A DNA stretch of 64,000 nucleotides from an uncultured SAR86 cluster bacterium (lineage in GTDB: Bacteria > Pseudomonadota > Gammaproteobacteria > Magnimaribacterales > D2472). Numbering within the stretch: position 1 is the stretch's first letter; the number at the start of each line of letters is the position of its first letter. Below are positions 1-8,998 of the stretch, in pieces. The DNA lies in contig CACECK010000002.1 of assembly GCA_902557965.1 (NCBI GenBank), forward strand, positions 62,001 through 126,000, in the 5' to 3' direction. The notes under the pieces are model-generated. The model made no database searches, had not been told where the DNA came from, and saw only the letters and a list, made by a program, of their open reading frames with translations. The position numbers and the translations under genes are program-made.

Positions 1-255
1 TCTTCTGAAGAATATTATGAATTACTCATAAGTATTAAAGGTATTGGTCCATGGTCAATTGAGATGTCTAGGATATTTTATATTGGAGATCCAGATATAT
101 TTTCAATTCTTGATCTTGGCCTCAAAAATGCTCACCTAAGATTATTTGACTTAAAGACATACAATGAGAGTTTTTATGAAAATTTTAGTCCATTCAGAAG
201 CTATATGTGTTTATTTTTATGGAGAGTTTTAGAGGATGAAAACGTAACAATATAG
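1..255 (+). CDS. DNA-3-methyladenine glycosylase (AlkA-like), C-terminal fragment
   Basis: The reading frame is open from the first base, so this is the 3' part of a gene that begins outside the window (84 codons visible). It shows the helix-hairpin-helix/GPD signature IKGIGPWSIEM, followed by DPDIFSILDLGLKNA, where the Asp of ILDLG sits at the place of the catalytic Asp of AlkA. The tail FSPFRSYMCLFLW matches the W(K/S)PWRSYA...W stretch of AlkA-type glycosylases. The family excises alkylated bases in base-excision repair. It ends 2 bp before the convergent end of the SDR gene. The internal ATG at 64 is not the start, because the conserved motif lies upstream of it. Confidence 0.8.
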   Translation, partial: SSEEYYELLISIKGIGPWSIEMSRIFYIGDPDIFSILDLGLKNAHLRLFDLKTYNESFYENFSPFRSYMCLFLWRVLEDENVTI

Positions 256-257
256 AG

Positions 258-1010
258 CTATATGTCGTCTCCATAACTTATGTTTACTTTGTTTGACTTA
301 TTACTTAAGTCAGAAATCATCCATTTATAGTATGGAATCAACTCATCAACATTCTTTAATTGATTTGGATCTTCAGCAGGAAAAGCCATTGCTCTCATCT
401 CGGTTCTAGTTGCCATTGGATTGAAGTTAAATACTTTAAAATTTTCAATGTGTTCAAGTTCATCGCTTAAAATTTCAGATAATACTTTAGAACCTCCCTT
501 AGATACCGAGTATGCTCCCCAATATGCTTTACCCTCAAAGGCAACTCCTGATGAAGTAAAAATTAGACGTGGATTTTTTGTTGGCTTCATAAGGGGCAAA
601 AGAGATTTAGTTAGAAGAAAAGAGCTTGTAAGATTTACTTTAAGAATTTTCTCCCAGGACTTTAGATCAAAGTCTTCAATATTTGACATTTTCTCAATTG
701 TCGCAGCGTTATGAATGATGCAATCAAGGCTCTCGTAATCTTGAGATATTATATTAACTATTTCTTGAGTTTTAATTTCATCTAAGCCACTTAAATCACA
801 TTTAATGATACATGGAGTAGTATTTGTAGTTTCAATGATTTCGTCATAGATACTATCAAGAAGGGCTTCGTTTTTTGACAATAGAATTATATTTGCTCCA
901 AGCTTGCTTAATTCTTTGGAGACAGCTCTGCCAATTCCTTTTGATGCTCCAGTAATTAGAATGTTTTTAGCCTTGAAAGCACGATCTTCATTATTTGAAT
1001 TTTTATCCAT
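258..1010 (-). CDS. yciK: SDR-family oxidoreductase, YciK-like
   Basis: Short-chain dehydrogenase of 250 residues. It has the N-terminal nucleotide-binding motif TGASKGIG, an HNAA segment, the Ser of FTSSGV and the catalytic Y-x3-K in YSVSKGG. The C-terminal RTEMRAMAFPAEDP closely resembles E. coli YciK (RTAMRASAFPTEDP), so this is the YciK subfamily rather than a FabG. Substrate is unknown for the family. I prefer the ATG at 1010, four bases after the stop of the upstream phosphatase gene; a TTG at 1022 would add four residues. It is the last gene of a ubiG-phosphatase-yciK operon, an order I also know from Pseudomonas. Confidence 0.85.
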   Translation of the reverse strand: MDKNSNNEDRAFKAKNILITGASKGIGRAVSKELSKLGANIILLSKNEALLDSIYDEIIETTNTTPCIIKCDLSGLDEIKTQEIVNIISQDYESLDCIIHNAATIEKMSNIEDFDLKSWEKILKVNLTSSFLLTKSLLPLMKPTKNPRLIFTSSGVAFEGKAYWGAYSVSKGGSKVLSEILSDELEHIENFKVFNFNPMATRTEMRAMAFPAEDPNQLKNVDELIPYYKWMISDLSNKSNKVNISYGDDI

Positions 1011-1014
1011 AACC

Positions 1015-1665
1015 TTAATCAATAAATCTAATTATTTCTTTTGGAGAATCCACCATCATTTTTGTACTTTTTGTATTTAGGGAATAACCATAACCGCAAC
1101 CTATAACTTTTGTACCAGCTGATTCACCTGCTTGTAGATCATTATTATGATCTCCAAGATATATAGTATTCTGAGGAAGAACGCTTAGCTTATTACAGGC
1201 AAGCAATATGCCCTCTGGATTTGGCTTAGAGATCTTTACATGATCGGGACAAACTAAAATCTTACAACTTTTAAATAATTCAAAATTATTTATAAGAGGT
1301 TCAGCATATGCATTAGGTTTGTTAGTAACTATGCCATAGGGTATGTTATTCATATTAAGGAAATTGATGACATCAGATACTCCTTCAAATGGCTTAGACA
1401 GGTTAGTAAGATTTTCTTTATATACTTCAAGAAATTCCGCTTTCAGTTTATTTAGCATTTGATTATCTTGATCAATTTTAAACGCAAACTTTATGAGTTC
1501 GGCCGATCCTTCTGACACGTATGGACGCAAAGTTTCAATATCTACTTCAGGATACTCATATTTTACTAATATATTATTGATTGATTGATGAAAGTCAGGT
1601 GCAGTATCAATGAGAGTTCCATCAAGATCAAACAATACCAACCCAGTATTAAACTTTTTTTGCAT
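1015..1665 (-). CDS. HAD-family phosphatase (MupP / Gph type)
   Basis: Haloacid dehalogenase hydrolase of 216 residues. Motif I is LFDLDGTLIDTAPDF, a Thr-containing IVTNKP segment gives motif II, KPNPEG supplies the motif III Lys, and GDHNNDLQAG is motif IV. Candidates are phosphoglycolate phosphatase (Gph) and N-acetylmuramic acid 6-phosphate phosphatase (MupP), which are close relatives. The position between ubiG and yciK beside gyrA is that of mupP in Pseudomonas, where MupP acts in peptidoglycan recycling with AmgK/MurU. Sequence alone does not decide between them. The start overlaps the ubiG stop by 17 bp, so translation is probably coupled. Confidence 0.8.
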   Translation of the reverse strand: MQKKFNTGLVLFDLDGTLIDTAPDFHQSINNILVKYEYPEVDIETLRPYVSEGSAELIKFAFKIDQDNQMLNKLKAEFLEVYKENLTNLSKPFEGVSDVINFLNMNNIPYGIVTNKPNAYAEPLINNFELFKSCKILVCPDHVKISKPNPEGILLACNKLSVLPQNTIYLGDHNNDLQAGESAGTKVIGCGYGYSLNTKSTKMMVDSPKEIIRFID

Positions 1666-2344
1666 ACATCATAAAATTAACACCCAGGTCATTGTTTAAA
1701 TTTGCTTGGTGTGAGATTGGATTGTAAAACATACCCTTACTTTCAATTAAGCTAGCGTTTGCATTTCTAACATAAGAAGCAAGCTCCGATGGCTTTATAA
1801 ATTTATCAAATTCATGAGTCCCTTTAGGTAGGAGTTTGAATATATACTCAGCACCAACAATCGCGGTAATCCATGACCTAGGATTTCGATTTATTGTTGA
1901 TAGAAAAAGGTGTCCATTTGGTTTCAAAAGTTTGACGCACGTATCCACCAGTGAGCTAGGATCAGGCACATGTTCCAAAACCTCAAGACAGGTTACAAGG
2001 TCAAATGATTCAATATCAGAATTTAAAAGTTCCTCAGCTGTTTTTTTATAGTAAGTAATATTTTTATTATTTTCTTCTGCATGAATTTTTGCCACCTCAA
2101 TTCCGGGTCCTGCAGCATCAATACCAGTAACATTTGCACCAAATTCAGACAGTGCTTCAGATAATAATCCGCCACCACAGCCAACATCTAGAACATTCAT
2201 ACCTTGAAGGCCCACCTTGTCCTTAATATAGTTTGCTCTGAGAGGATTTATTACATGCAGAGGCTTGAAATCTCCGTTTTTATCCCACCATTGCTCTGCT
2301 AATTCAGAAAATTTATTTATTTCTTGTTGATCTACATTACTCAT
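1649..2344 (-). CDS. ubiG: ubiquinone biosynthesis O-methyltransferase UbiG
   Basis: Class I SAM-dependent methyltransferase of 231 residues, the usual UbiG length. SAM motif I is VLDVGCGGGLLSEALSEFGA, followed by VTGIDAAGPGI, LVTCLEVLEHVPDP and LFLSTINRNPRSW, all typical of UbiG. The N-terminal KFSELAEQWWDKNGDFKPLH is also diagnostic. The enzyme carries out both O-methylations of the ubiquinone head group in the inner-membrane Coq/Ubi pathway. It is first in the minus-strand operon and is read divergently from the transhydrogenase genes; the 176-bp gap between them must hold both promoters, though I could not assign them with confidence. Confidence 0.95.
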   Translation of the reverse strand: MSNVDQQEINKFSELAEQWWDKNGDFKPLHVINPLRANYIKDKVGLQGMNVLDVGCGGGLLSEALSEFGANVTGIDAAGPGIEVAKIHAEENNKNITYYKKTAEELLNSDIESFDLVTCLEVLEHVPDPSSLVDTCVKLLKPNGHLFLSTINRNPRSWITAIVGAEYIFKLLPKGTHEFDKFIKPSELASYVRNANASLIESKGMFYNPISHQANLNNDLGVNFMMYAKKV

Positions 2345-2520
2345 ACTTTATTTTAACCTGATCAAATAATAGAAAAAATGACTAAAAAAATTATTTATGT
2401 AGTAAAACTACACTTAAAATTATATAAAATAGTTTTTAATACGTTTAATTTTGTTCATTTGACTTTATTGAACTGTTAAGATTAACTTCACTACATTACT
2501 TATACAACAAAAAGATTAAA

Positions 2521-3639
2521 TTGATAATAACTGCATTAAAATCAAATAACGAGAAAGACACCAGATCTCCAATTCACTCAGATACTATAAGCAATTTGCT
2601 GAACCTTGGTGTGCAGATTCAATTTGAAGAAAATATAGGTAATGGTATCAACGTAAGTGATGAAGTTTTTCAAGACCAAGGAATAACTAAGTCAACCCGA
2701 GAGGACTGTCTTAAGAACGGAGATCTAATAGTAACAAATCAACCTATAGATAATGCTGAGCTTGATCATATTAAAAAAGGATCAACTATCCTTGGCATGA
2801 TAAGCCCTTTTTCAAATCAGCAATTAATTGAAGAATGTGCGCAGCGAAACATCAATCTAGTTAGTATGGAATTCATTCCACGAATTACACGTGCTCAAAA
2901 AATGGATGTTTTAAGTTCTCAAGCAAACCTTGCCGGATATGTTTCAGTTATTGAATCTGCAAAACATTTATCAACAGCATTACCTATGATGATGACAGCT
3001 GCGGGAACATTAAAACCTGCAAAAGTTTTTGTAATAGGCGTTGGTGTTGCTGGCCTTCAAGCAATTGCAACAGCTAAAAGATTAGGTGCAAGAGTAGAGG
3101 CATTTGATACTCGTGATGTTGTGGAGGAACAAGTGCAATCTTTAGGCGCTAAATTTGTAAAGATTGATCTTGGTGAGACAGGTGAAACTGATCAAGGTTA
3201 TGCAAAGGAATTAACTCCAGAACAAATACAAAAACAAAAAGAACTTCAATCAAAAGTTTGTGAAAGATCTGATATTGTCATTACAACTGCTCAATTATTT
3301 GGTCGCCCAGCTCCATTGCTTATTGATAACAATACAATTGATAAAATGAATTCAGGAAGTGTGATATTTGACATGGCGGTTGAGTCTGGTGGAAATGTTG
3401 AAGGATCAAAAGTTGACGATATAGTCACAAGAAATGGAGTAAAGATTATTGGTATATCTAATTTAGCTTCAAAGGTTTCTAATCATGCATCTCTTGCTAT
3501 TTCAAATAACTATAACAATTGGATATGTGATTTTTTTGATCAAGAAAATAAAAAATTAAATTTTGACTTTGAGGATGAAATTATTCAAAGCAGTGTGCTT
3601 GTTTATGAAGGCGAAATTAAAAATGAGAGGTTTAAATAA
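2521..3639 (+). CDS. pntAA: NAD(P) transhydrogenase subunit alpha part 1 (PntAA)
   Basis: The NAD(H)-binding dI component (372 residues) of the proton-translocating transhydrogenase, in the split alpha-subunit form. It has the AlaDH/PNT fold with RITRAQKMDVLSSQANLAGY, the Rossmann motif VIGVGVAGLQAI and the mobile loop around GYAKEL. The complex transfers hydride from NADH to NADP+ driven by proton motive force, providing NADPH. The start is a TTG at 2521; no ATG upstream aligns and the N-terminus from this codon fits the family, although the usual GxPxE motif is degenerate here (MIITALKSNNEKDTRS). It overlaps pntAB by one base (TAATG). Confidence 0.95.
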   Translation: MIITALKSNNEKDTRSPIHSDTISNLLNLGVQIQFEENIGNGINVSDEVFQDQGITKSTREDCLKNGDLIVTNQPIDNAELDHIKKGSTILGMISPFSNQQLIEECAQRNINLVSMEFIPRITRAQKMDVLSSQANLAGYVSVIESAKHLSTALPMMMTAAGTLKPAKVFVIGVGVAGLQAIATAKRLGARVEAFDTRDVVEEQVQSLGAKFVKIDLGETGETDQGYAKELTPEQIQKQKELQSKVCERSDIVITTAQLFGRPAPLLIDNNTIDKMNSGSVIFDMAVESGGNVEGSKVDDIVTRNGVKIIGISNLASKVSNHASLAISNNYNNWICDFFDQENKKLNFDFEDEIIQSSVLVYEGEIKNERFK

Positions 3640-3911
3640 TGGAAATATATGCATTATTAGGATTTGTTTTAATTTTGTCGATATATCTTGGGCTTGAGCT
3701 AATCTCAAAAGTTCCAAGTACTTTACATACTCCTTTAATGTCAGGGGCAAATGCTATTTCTGGAATTGCACTTGTTGGAGCACTTGCTCTTTCTTCAGAT
3801 ACACAATTACAAGAAATATTAGCTTTACTAGCAATTACTTTTGCATCAATAAATGTTTTTGGTGGTTATTTAGTAACAAACAGAATGTTAAAAATGTTTA
3901 AGAAAAAATAA
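3639..3911 (+). CDS. pntAB: NAD(P) transhydrogenase subunit alpha part 2 (PntAB)
   Basis: A 90-residue membrane protein with about three hydrophobic segments, corresponding to the first part of membrane domain dII. The segment VPSTLHTPLMSGANAISGI is the highly conserved PntAB signature. In E. coli this region is fused to the NAD domain in one PntA chain; here, as in alphaproteobacteria and many marine bacteria, it is a separate gene. It lies between pntAA (1-base overlap) and pntB (2-bp gap), so all three subunits should be made from one mRNA. Confidence 0.95.
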   Translation: MEIYALLGFVLILSIYLGLELISKVPSTLHTPLMSGANAISGIALVGALALSSDTQLQEILALLAITFASINVFGGYLVTNRMLKMFKKK

Positions 3912-3913
3912 CC

Positions 3914-5293
3914 ATGAGTATTTTTAACGATATATCTGCGATTCAAAATATTATCTATATATTTTCTTCAATATTATTTATAAGTGGTATCAAAATGTTG
4001 GGTAAAGAAGATACCGCAGTGAAGGGTAATTTTTTATCGGCTATGGCGATGTTCATTGCTGTTTCTGTAACAATTATTAATGTCGTCAATCCAATAATAG
4101 TAATTATTGGTATAGGTATAGGAGCTCTAATTGGATCACTTATTGCTTTAAAGGTTAAGATGACTTCCATTCCTGAAATGGTTGCTCTTTTTAATGGCTT
4201 TGGTGGCCTTGCAACCTTCTTTATAGCTTGGTCAGAGTTTAATGCTATACCAGATAATGTTTTCCAATATGTGCTAATAATGCTTACAACATATATTGGC
4301 GGCGTTACTTTTTCAGGAAGCATTATTGCTTATGGAAAGCTATCAGAAAAATTAAAAATCCAAAAAGATTCCATAATCACTAAATTATTTACAACCTTAT
4401 TTTATTTATCTATTTTATTTTTAGTCTACTCAACGGCATTAACTAGCTTTATAGAGATTCCTATCGATTTTTATAAAGTTTTATTAATACTCACATTGTT
4501 AGGCGGCATCGGATTCGTTTTGCCAATTGGTGGTGGGGATATGCCAGTTGTTATCTCTTTACTTAATTCATTCTCCGGAATAGCTGCTGCATTTGCAGGT
4601 TTATTGCTTCTAAACAATGTCTTAATTGTTGCAGGTTCTTTAGTAGGAGCTAGTGGCTTAATTCTGACTGTAATAATGGCAAAAGCAATGAATAGATCTA
4701 TTGGAAATATCCTATTTGTTGGTTATGCCTCAACATCAAAATCATCTGGTTCACAAGAAACTGGTGAGGTAAAACCTATTAACGTATCAGATGCATATTT
4801 AATTTTAGAAAATGCAACCTCAGTATTAGTTATTCCAGGCTATGGTATGGCTGTTGCTCAAGCTCAGCATGTTGTTAGAGAGTTGGGTGAACTTCTTGAG
4901 GAAAATGGAACTGAGGTTAAATATGGCATTCATCCAGTTGCTGGGCGAATGCCAGGACATATGAATGTTTTATTGGCAGAAGCAAACGTTCCTTATGATG
5001 TTTTAGTTGAACCAGATGATGTCAACCCGTCAATGGATACTGTTGATGTTGCAATTGTAATTGGGGCTAATGATGTTGTGAATCCGTCTGCAACAGAAGA
5101 GCCAGGAAGTCCAATATATGGAATGCCTATAATAGAAGTTCATAATGCAAGAACAGTTTTTGTTCTTAAAAGATCAATGTCTGCAGGTTTTGCTGGCGTT
5201 CAAAATCCACTTTTCTTTAAGGAAAATACACGAATGCTTTTTGGAGACGCAAAGGACTCAATTGGCGGCTTGGTATCTGAATTTAAAGAGTAA
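3914..5293 (+). CDS. pntB: NAD(P) transhydrogenase subunit beta (PntB)
   Basis: 459 residues, the normal length. The N-terminal two thirds holds about eight to nine membrane helices (rest of dII). The C-terminal dIII binds NADP(H): VIPGYGMAVAQAQHVVREL, GIHPVAGRMPGHMNVLLAEA, then VAIVIGANDVVNP and GMPIIEVHNARTVFVLKRSM are all canonical PntB motifs. It completes the proton-pumping transhydrogenase at the inner membrane. No convincing terminator separates it from gyrA, but an extended -10 element lies in the 82-bp gap. Confidence 0.96.
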   Translation: MSIFNDISAIQNIIYIFSSILFISGIKMLGKEDTAVKGNFLSAMAMFIAVSVTIINVVNPIIVIIGIGIGALIGSLIALKVKMTSIPEMVALFNGFGGLATFFIAWSEFNAIPDNVFQYVLIMLTTYIGGVTFSGSIIAYGKLSEKLKIQKDSIITKLFTTLFYLSILFLVYSTALTSFIEIPIDFYKVLLILTLLGGIGFVLPIGGGDMPVVISLLNSFSGIAAAFAGLLLLNNVLIVAGSLVGASGLILTVIMAKAMNRSIGNILFVGYASTSKSSGSQETGEVKPINVSDAYLILENATSVLVIPGYGMAVAQAQHVVRELGELLEENGTEVKYGIHPVAGRMPGHMNVLLAEANVPYDVLVEPDDVNPSMDTVDVAIVIGANDVVNPSATEEPGSPIYGMPIIEVHNARTVFVLKRSMSAGFAGVQNPLFFKENTRMLFGDAKDSIGGLVSEFKE

Positions 5294-5308
5294 TTTTTCC
5301 CTTAAATA

Positions 5309-5317
5309 TGTTAAAAT
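5309..5317 (+). promoter_or_regulatory. extended -10 promoter element upstream of gyrA
   Basis: TG-T-TAAAAT is a perfect TGn spacing with a five-of-six match to TATAAT. No good -35 box is visible, which is common for extended -10 promoters. Transcription would start near 5324, leaving a leader of about 50 nt that contains the short inverted repeat CCTTA-AA-TAAGG (5322-5333) and an AGGT ribosome site before the gyrA ATG. The identical nonamer TGTTAAAAT occurs before fumC. Confidence 0.45.
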
Positions 5318-5375
5318 ACTGCCTTAAATAAGGAAGATATTTCGTACATAATTCAGCACTAAAATTTAGGTAAAT

Positions 5376-7916
5376 ATGAGTGATTTCGCAAAAGAAATAA
5401 TATCTGTAAATATAGAAGATGAGCTAAAGCAGTCTTATTTAAGTTATGCACTAAGTGTTATTCATGGAAGAGCTCTCCCAGATATACGAGACGGCTTAAA
5501 ACCAGTCCATAGAAGAATACTTTACGCTATGTACGACCTTAAAAATTCATACAATAAACCATATAAAAAATCTGCAAGAGTTGTCGGTGACGTAATCGGT
5601 AAATATCACCCTCATGGTGATTCAGCTGTATATGATGCAATGGTCAGAATGGCCCAAGATTTTTCAATGAGATATCCAATAGTTGAAGGTCAAGGTAATT
5701 TTGGATCAATCGATGGAGATCCACCAGCCGCAATGAGATATACCGAAGTAAGAATGGCAAAAATTACCGATCAAATGCTTGGCGATATTGAAAAAGAAAC
5801 TGTAACGTATTCTCCAAATTACGATGGTAGCGAACATATTCCAGATGTTTTGCCAACAAAGATTCCAAACCTCTTAGTTAATGGTTCTTCTGGTATTGCA
5901 GTTGGCATGGCTACAAATGTACCACCACATAACATTAATGAAGTTTTGAATGGGTGCATAAATTTGATTAATAACCCAAAATTATCAATAGATGATCTAA
6001 TTAAAGATATCTCGGGTCCTGATTTTCCTACCGGTGGAACAATAGATGGAAAAGCTGGCATTTATGAGGCATATAAAACTGGTAGAGGAATAATACATAT
6101 CAGATCTAACACTTCTATAGAAGAAGATAAATCAGGAAAACAATCTTTAATTATTAACGAGATTCCATTTATGGTTAATAAAGCAAAAATGCTAGAAAAA
6201 ATTGCCGAGTTAGTAAAAGAGAAGAAGGTCGAAGGCATTACAGAAATCAGAGATGAATCAGACAAAGATGGCCTTAGAGTGGTGATTGAAGTTAGAAGAG
6301 GAGATTCTGTGGATGTTCTGGAAAATAATTTGTTTGCACAAACTCAATTAGAACAATCGTTTGGTATTAATTTTACTGTTCTATCCGAAGGTCAGCCAAA
6401 AGAAGTAAATTTAAAAGAAATGCTTCAAGCGTTTGTAAAACATAGAAAAGATGTAATTGTTAAAAGAACCAAATATGATCTAAAAAAAGCAAAGGACAGA
6501 GGTCATGTAGTTGAAGGTTTGATGGTGGCAATTGCAAATATTGATGCAATTATAACCATTATAAAAAAATCTAAGGATCCCAAAAAAGCTGCAGAATCTC
6601 TTTGTAAAAAGACATGGAAGTCTGGACCAGTAGAGGCAATTCTTAAAAAAGTAGGCAATGATACTTGTAAACCAAAGGGTCTGAGTAAAGACCTTGGATT
6701 AAAAGGAAAAAAATACAAACTTTCTTCTGATCAAGCAAAAGCAATTTTAGAACTTCGTTTAGGACGCTTAACTGGTCTTGAACAAGATAATTTAAGTAAG
6801 GAGTTCTCAGAAATTGTAGATAAAGTATTAGCCTTACAAAAAATTCTAGATGATAAAAAAACTCTTCAAGATTTAATGATATCTGAACTTGAGGAAATAA
6901 AAGAAGCTTTTGGTGATGAAAGAAGAACTCTTATTAATGATACAAGAAGAGGAATTACAAATGAGGACTTAATTCCTGAAGAAACAAGAGTTTTAACTGT
7001 TTCAAGAAGTGGATACGCTAAAACACAACCGCTAGATGAATATCGTGAACAAAGAAGGGGTGGACAAGGAAAAGCTGCAGCTTCTGTAAAGGAAGAAGAT
7101 CTTATACAAAATTTATATGTCCTTAGTAGCCATGTTCAAATCTTATGTTTTACAACGAAAGGTAAAGTATTTTGGTTAAAAGTTTATGAAATACCCGTTG
7201 CTTCCAGAACATCTAAAGGAAGACCTCTTGTAAACATGCTCAGCTTAGATGATGACGAAAGGGTGAGTGAAATATTACCTGTTGAAGATTTTTCGGATGA
7301 CAAATTCATTTTCATGGCAACAGAAAAAGGTATTACCAAAAAAACAAACTTAAGCCTTTTTGCTAGAAAATGGAAATCAGGAATCAAGGCAATCAATCTT
7401 GATGATGATGATAAATTAATTGGCACAGCCATCACAGACGGTAAGAAAGAAATCTTGCTTGCCTCATCTGCTGGAAAGCTTATTAGATTCGATGAAGAAA
7501 AAGTTAGACCAATGGGAAGAACCGCAAGAGGTGTTAAAGGCATTAAGCTTAAAAAAGATCAAAAGTTAATATCTTTAAACGTTGCTGATCCAGAAAAAAC
7601 AGTTTTATGCGTATCTGAAAATGGCTATGGTAAAAAAACTAATTTAGATGATTTCCCAACTCATAATAGAGGAGGTCAGGGAGTCATCTCAATTAAGACT
7701 AGTGAAAGAAATGGCATGATGGTGGCAGCTACATTAGTTAATGAAGAAGATGGAATTATGTTGATTAGTGATAAAGGAACAATGATAAGAACTAACGTTT
7801 CTCAGGTTCCAACTCTGAGCAGAAATACTCAAGGTGTAAAAATAATAACACCAAAAGAAGGTGAAAAACTTATTGAATGTGTGACAATTCCAGAAGAGGA
7901 AGAACAAGAAGAATAA
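5376..7916 (+). CDS. gyrA: DNA gyrase subunit A
   Basis: 846 residues, full length. N-terminal breakage-reunion domain with [20 protein letters not shown] and the active-site Tyr in [10 protein letters not shown]; the C-terminal beta-pinwheel carries the GyrA box QRRGGQG that permits negative supercoiling, so this is GyrA rather than ParC. The quinolone-resistance region reads [12 protein letters not shown], with Ser and Asp at the positions equivalent to E. coli S83 and D87 (the sensitive type). GyrA pairs with GyrB in ATP-driven supercoiling. serC follows one base after the stop, as in many gammaproteobacteria. Confidence 0.98.
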   Translation: MSDFAKEIISVNIEDELKQSYLSYALSVIHGRALPDIRDGLKPVHRRILYAMYDLKNSYNKPYKKSARVVGDVIGKYHPHGDSAVYDAMVRMAQDFSMRYPIVEGQGNFGSIDGDPPAAMRYTEVRMAKITDQMLGDIEKETVTYSPNYDGSEHIPDVLPTKIPNLLVNGSSGIAVGMATNVPPHNINEVLNGCINLINNPKLSIDDLIKDISGPDFPTGGTIDGKAGIYEAYKTGRGIIHIRSNTSIEEDKSGKQSLIINEIPFMVNKAKMLEKIAELVKEKKVEGITEIRDESDKDGLRVVIEVRRGDSVDVLENNLFAQTQLEQSFGINFTVLSEGQPKEVNLKEMLQAFVKHRKDVIVKRTKYDLKKAKDRGHVVEGLMVAIANIDAIITIIKKSKDPKKAAESLCKKTWKSGPVEAILKKVGNDTCKPKGLSKDLGLKGKKYKLSSDQAKAILELRLGRLTGLEQDNLSKEFSEIVDKVLALQKILDDKKTLQDLMISELEEIKEAFGDERRTLINDTRRGITNEDLIPEETRVLTVSRSGYAKTQPLDEYREQRRGGQGKAAASVKEEDLIQNLYVLSSHVQILCFTTKGKVFWLKVYEIPVASRTSKGRPLVNMLSLDDDERVSEILPVEDFSDDKFIFMATEKGITKKTNLSLFARKWKSGIKAINLDDDDKLIGTAITDGKKEILLASSAGKLIRFDEEKVRPMGRTARGVKGIKLKKDQKLISLNVADPEKTVLCVSENGYGKKTNLDDFPTHNRGGQGVISIKTSERNGMMVAATLVNEEDGIMLISDKGTMIRTNVSQVPTLSRNTQGVKIITPKEGEKLIECVTIPEEEEQEE

Positions 7917-7917
7917 T

Positions 7918-8994
7918 ATGAGGGGATGGAATTTTTCTGCTGGTCCTGCAGCAATTCCGGAGGAAGTAATACAAGAAGTCAAAAATGAACTACTCGAGTT
8001 CAAAGATTCTGGAACTTCTATAATTGAAGTTAGTCATCGAACAGACTTGTATTCTGAACTTGCCTTTGAATCAAAACAAGACTTTATAGAAATTCTTAAT
8101 ATTCCTGAAAGTCATGAAGTTCTTTTTCTTCAAGGAGGTGCAACTCATCAGTTTTCAATGATTCCCTTGAACTTCAACAATATCGCAAGTAATGCTGATT
8201 ATGTAGTTTCAGGTACTTGGTCAAAAAAAGCAGCAGTAGAAGCAGAAAAATTAATTAATGTTAATGTAATCGCATCATCAGAAATTTCAAATTTTTCTAA
8301 CTTTCCACAATACGAAGAATGGAAATTTTCAAATGATTCAGCATATGTTCATTTTTGTCCAAATGAAACGATGCAAGGAATTGCAATGCATGAAGCACCA
8401 AACTTTAAAAAACATATTGTTGCGGATATGACTTCTGTTATTTTAAGCGAACCACTTGATGTCAAAGACTATTCTCTGATTTACGCCGGTGCACAAAAAA
8501 ATATTGGTCCAGCTGGATTGGCTGTGGTTATCATCTCAAAAGACTTTATGAATCTGGCTAACAAGGATCTTCCAAAAATACTTCAATACGCTGAACATTC
8601 AAAAGCAGACTCAATGCTGAATACACCTCCAACATTTTCATGGTATGTGGCTGGGAAAGTTTTTAAGTGGATTAAAAGATCTGGTGGATTAGAGTATTTT
8701 CAAAAATTAAATAGAAAAAAAGCTGAATTATTGTATGAATATCTTGACTCCTCTGATTTTTATCTAAATAAGATTGAAAAAAATCAAAGATCTATAATGA
8801 ACATCACGTTTAATTTAGCTAATGAACATCTTAATGGAACTTTTCTTGAGGAGTCCAAATCTAAAAATTTACTAAATTTAAAAGGGCATGCTCTTGTTGG
8901 AGGAATGCGCGCAAGCATATATAATGCTATGCCGCTAGAGGGGGTGGAGCAATTAGTTCAATTTATGAAAGAATTTGAATCTAAGCACGGTTGA
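7918..8994 (+). CDS. serC: phosphoserine aminotransferase
   Basis: 358 residues, normal size. The start MRGWNFSAGPAAIPEEV is characteristic of SerC. The PLP lysine lies in YAGAQKNIGPAGLAVV, and the C-terminal GHALVGGMRASIYNAMPLEG is conserved in the family. The enzyme converts 3-phosphohydroxypyruvate to phosphoserine in serine synthesis and takes part in pyridoxal phosphate synthesis. It starts one base after the gyrA stop and is followed four bases later by pheA, the same order as in Pseudomonas. Confidence 0.97.
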   Translation: MRGWNFSAGPAAIPEEVIQEVKNELLEFKDSGTSIIEVSHRTDLYSELAFESKQDFIEILNIPESHEVLFLQGGATHQFSMIPLNFNNIASNADYVVSGTWSKKAAVEAEKLINVNVIASSEISNFSNFPQYEEWKFSNDSAYVHFCPNETMQGIAMHEAPNFKKHIVADMTSVILSEPLDVKDYSLIYAGAQKNIGPAGLAVVIISKDFMNLANKDLPKILQYAEHSKADSMLNTPPTFSWYVAGKVFKWIKRSGGLEYFQKLNRKKAELLYEYLDSSDFYLNKIEKNQRSIMNITFNLANEHLNGTFLEESKSKNLLNLKGHALVGGMRASIYNAMPLEGVEQLVQFMKEFESKHG

Positions 8995-8998
8995 GCAT

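Noticed and set aside
2395-2412. Small hairpin GTAGT-AAA-ACTAC in the ubiG/pntAA gap
   Set aside because: Five-bp stem without a T tract at the proper place; could be an operator but nothing else supports it.
5322-5333. Inverted repeat CCTTA-AA-TAAGG in the gyrA leader
   Set aside because: Two-base loop and only five pairs; not a terminator. Mentioned only as part of the gyrA leader.
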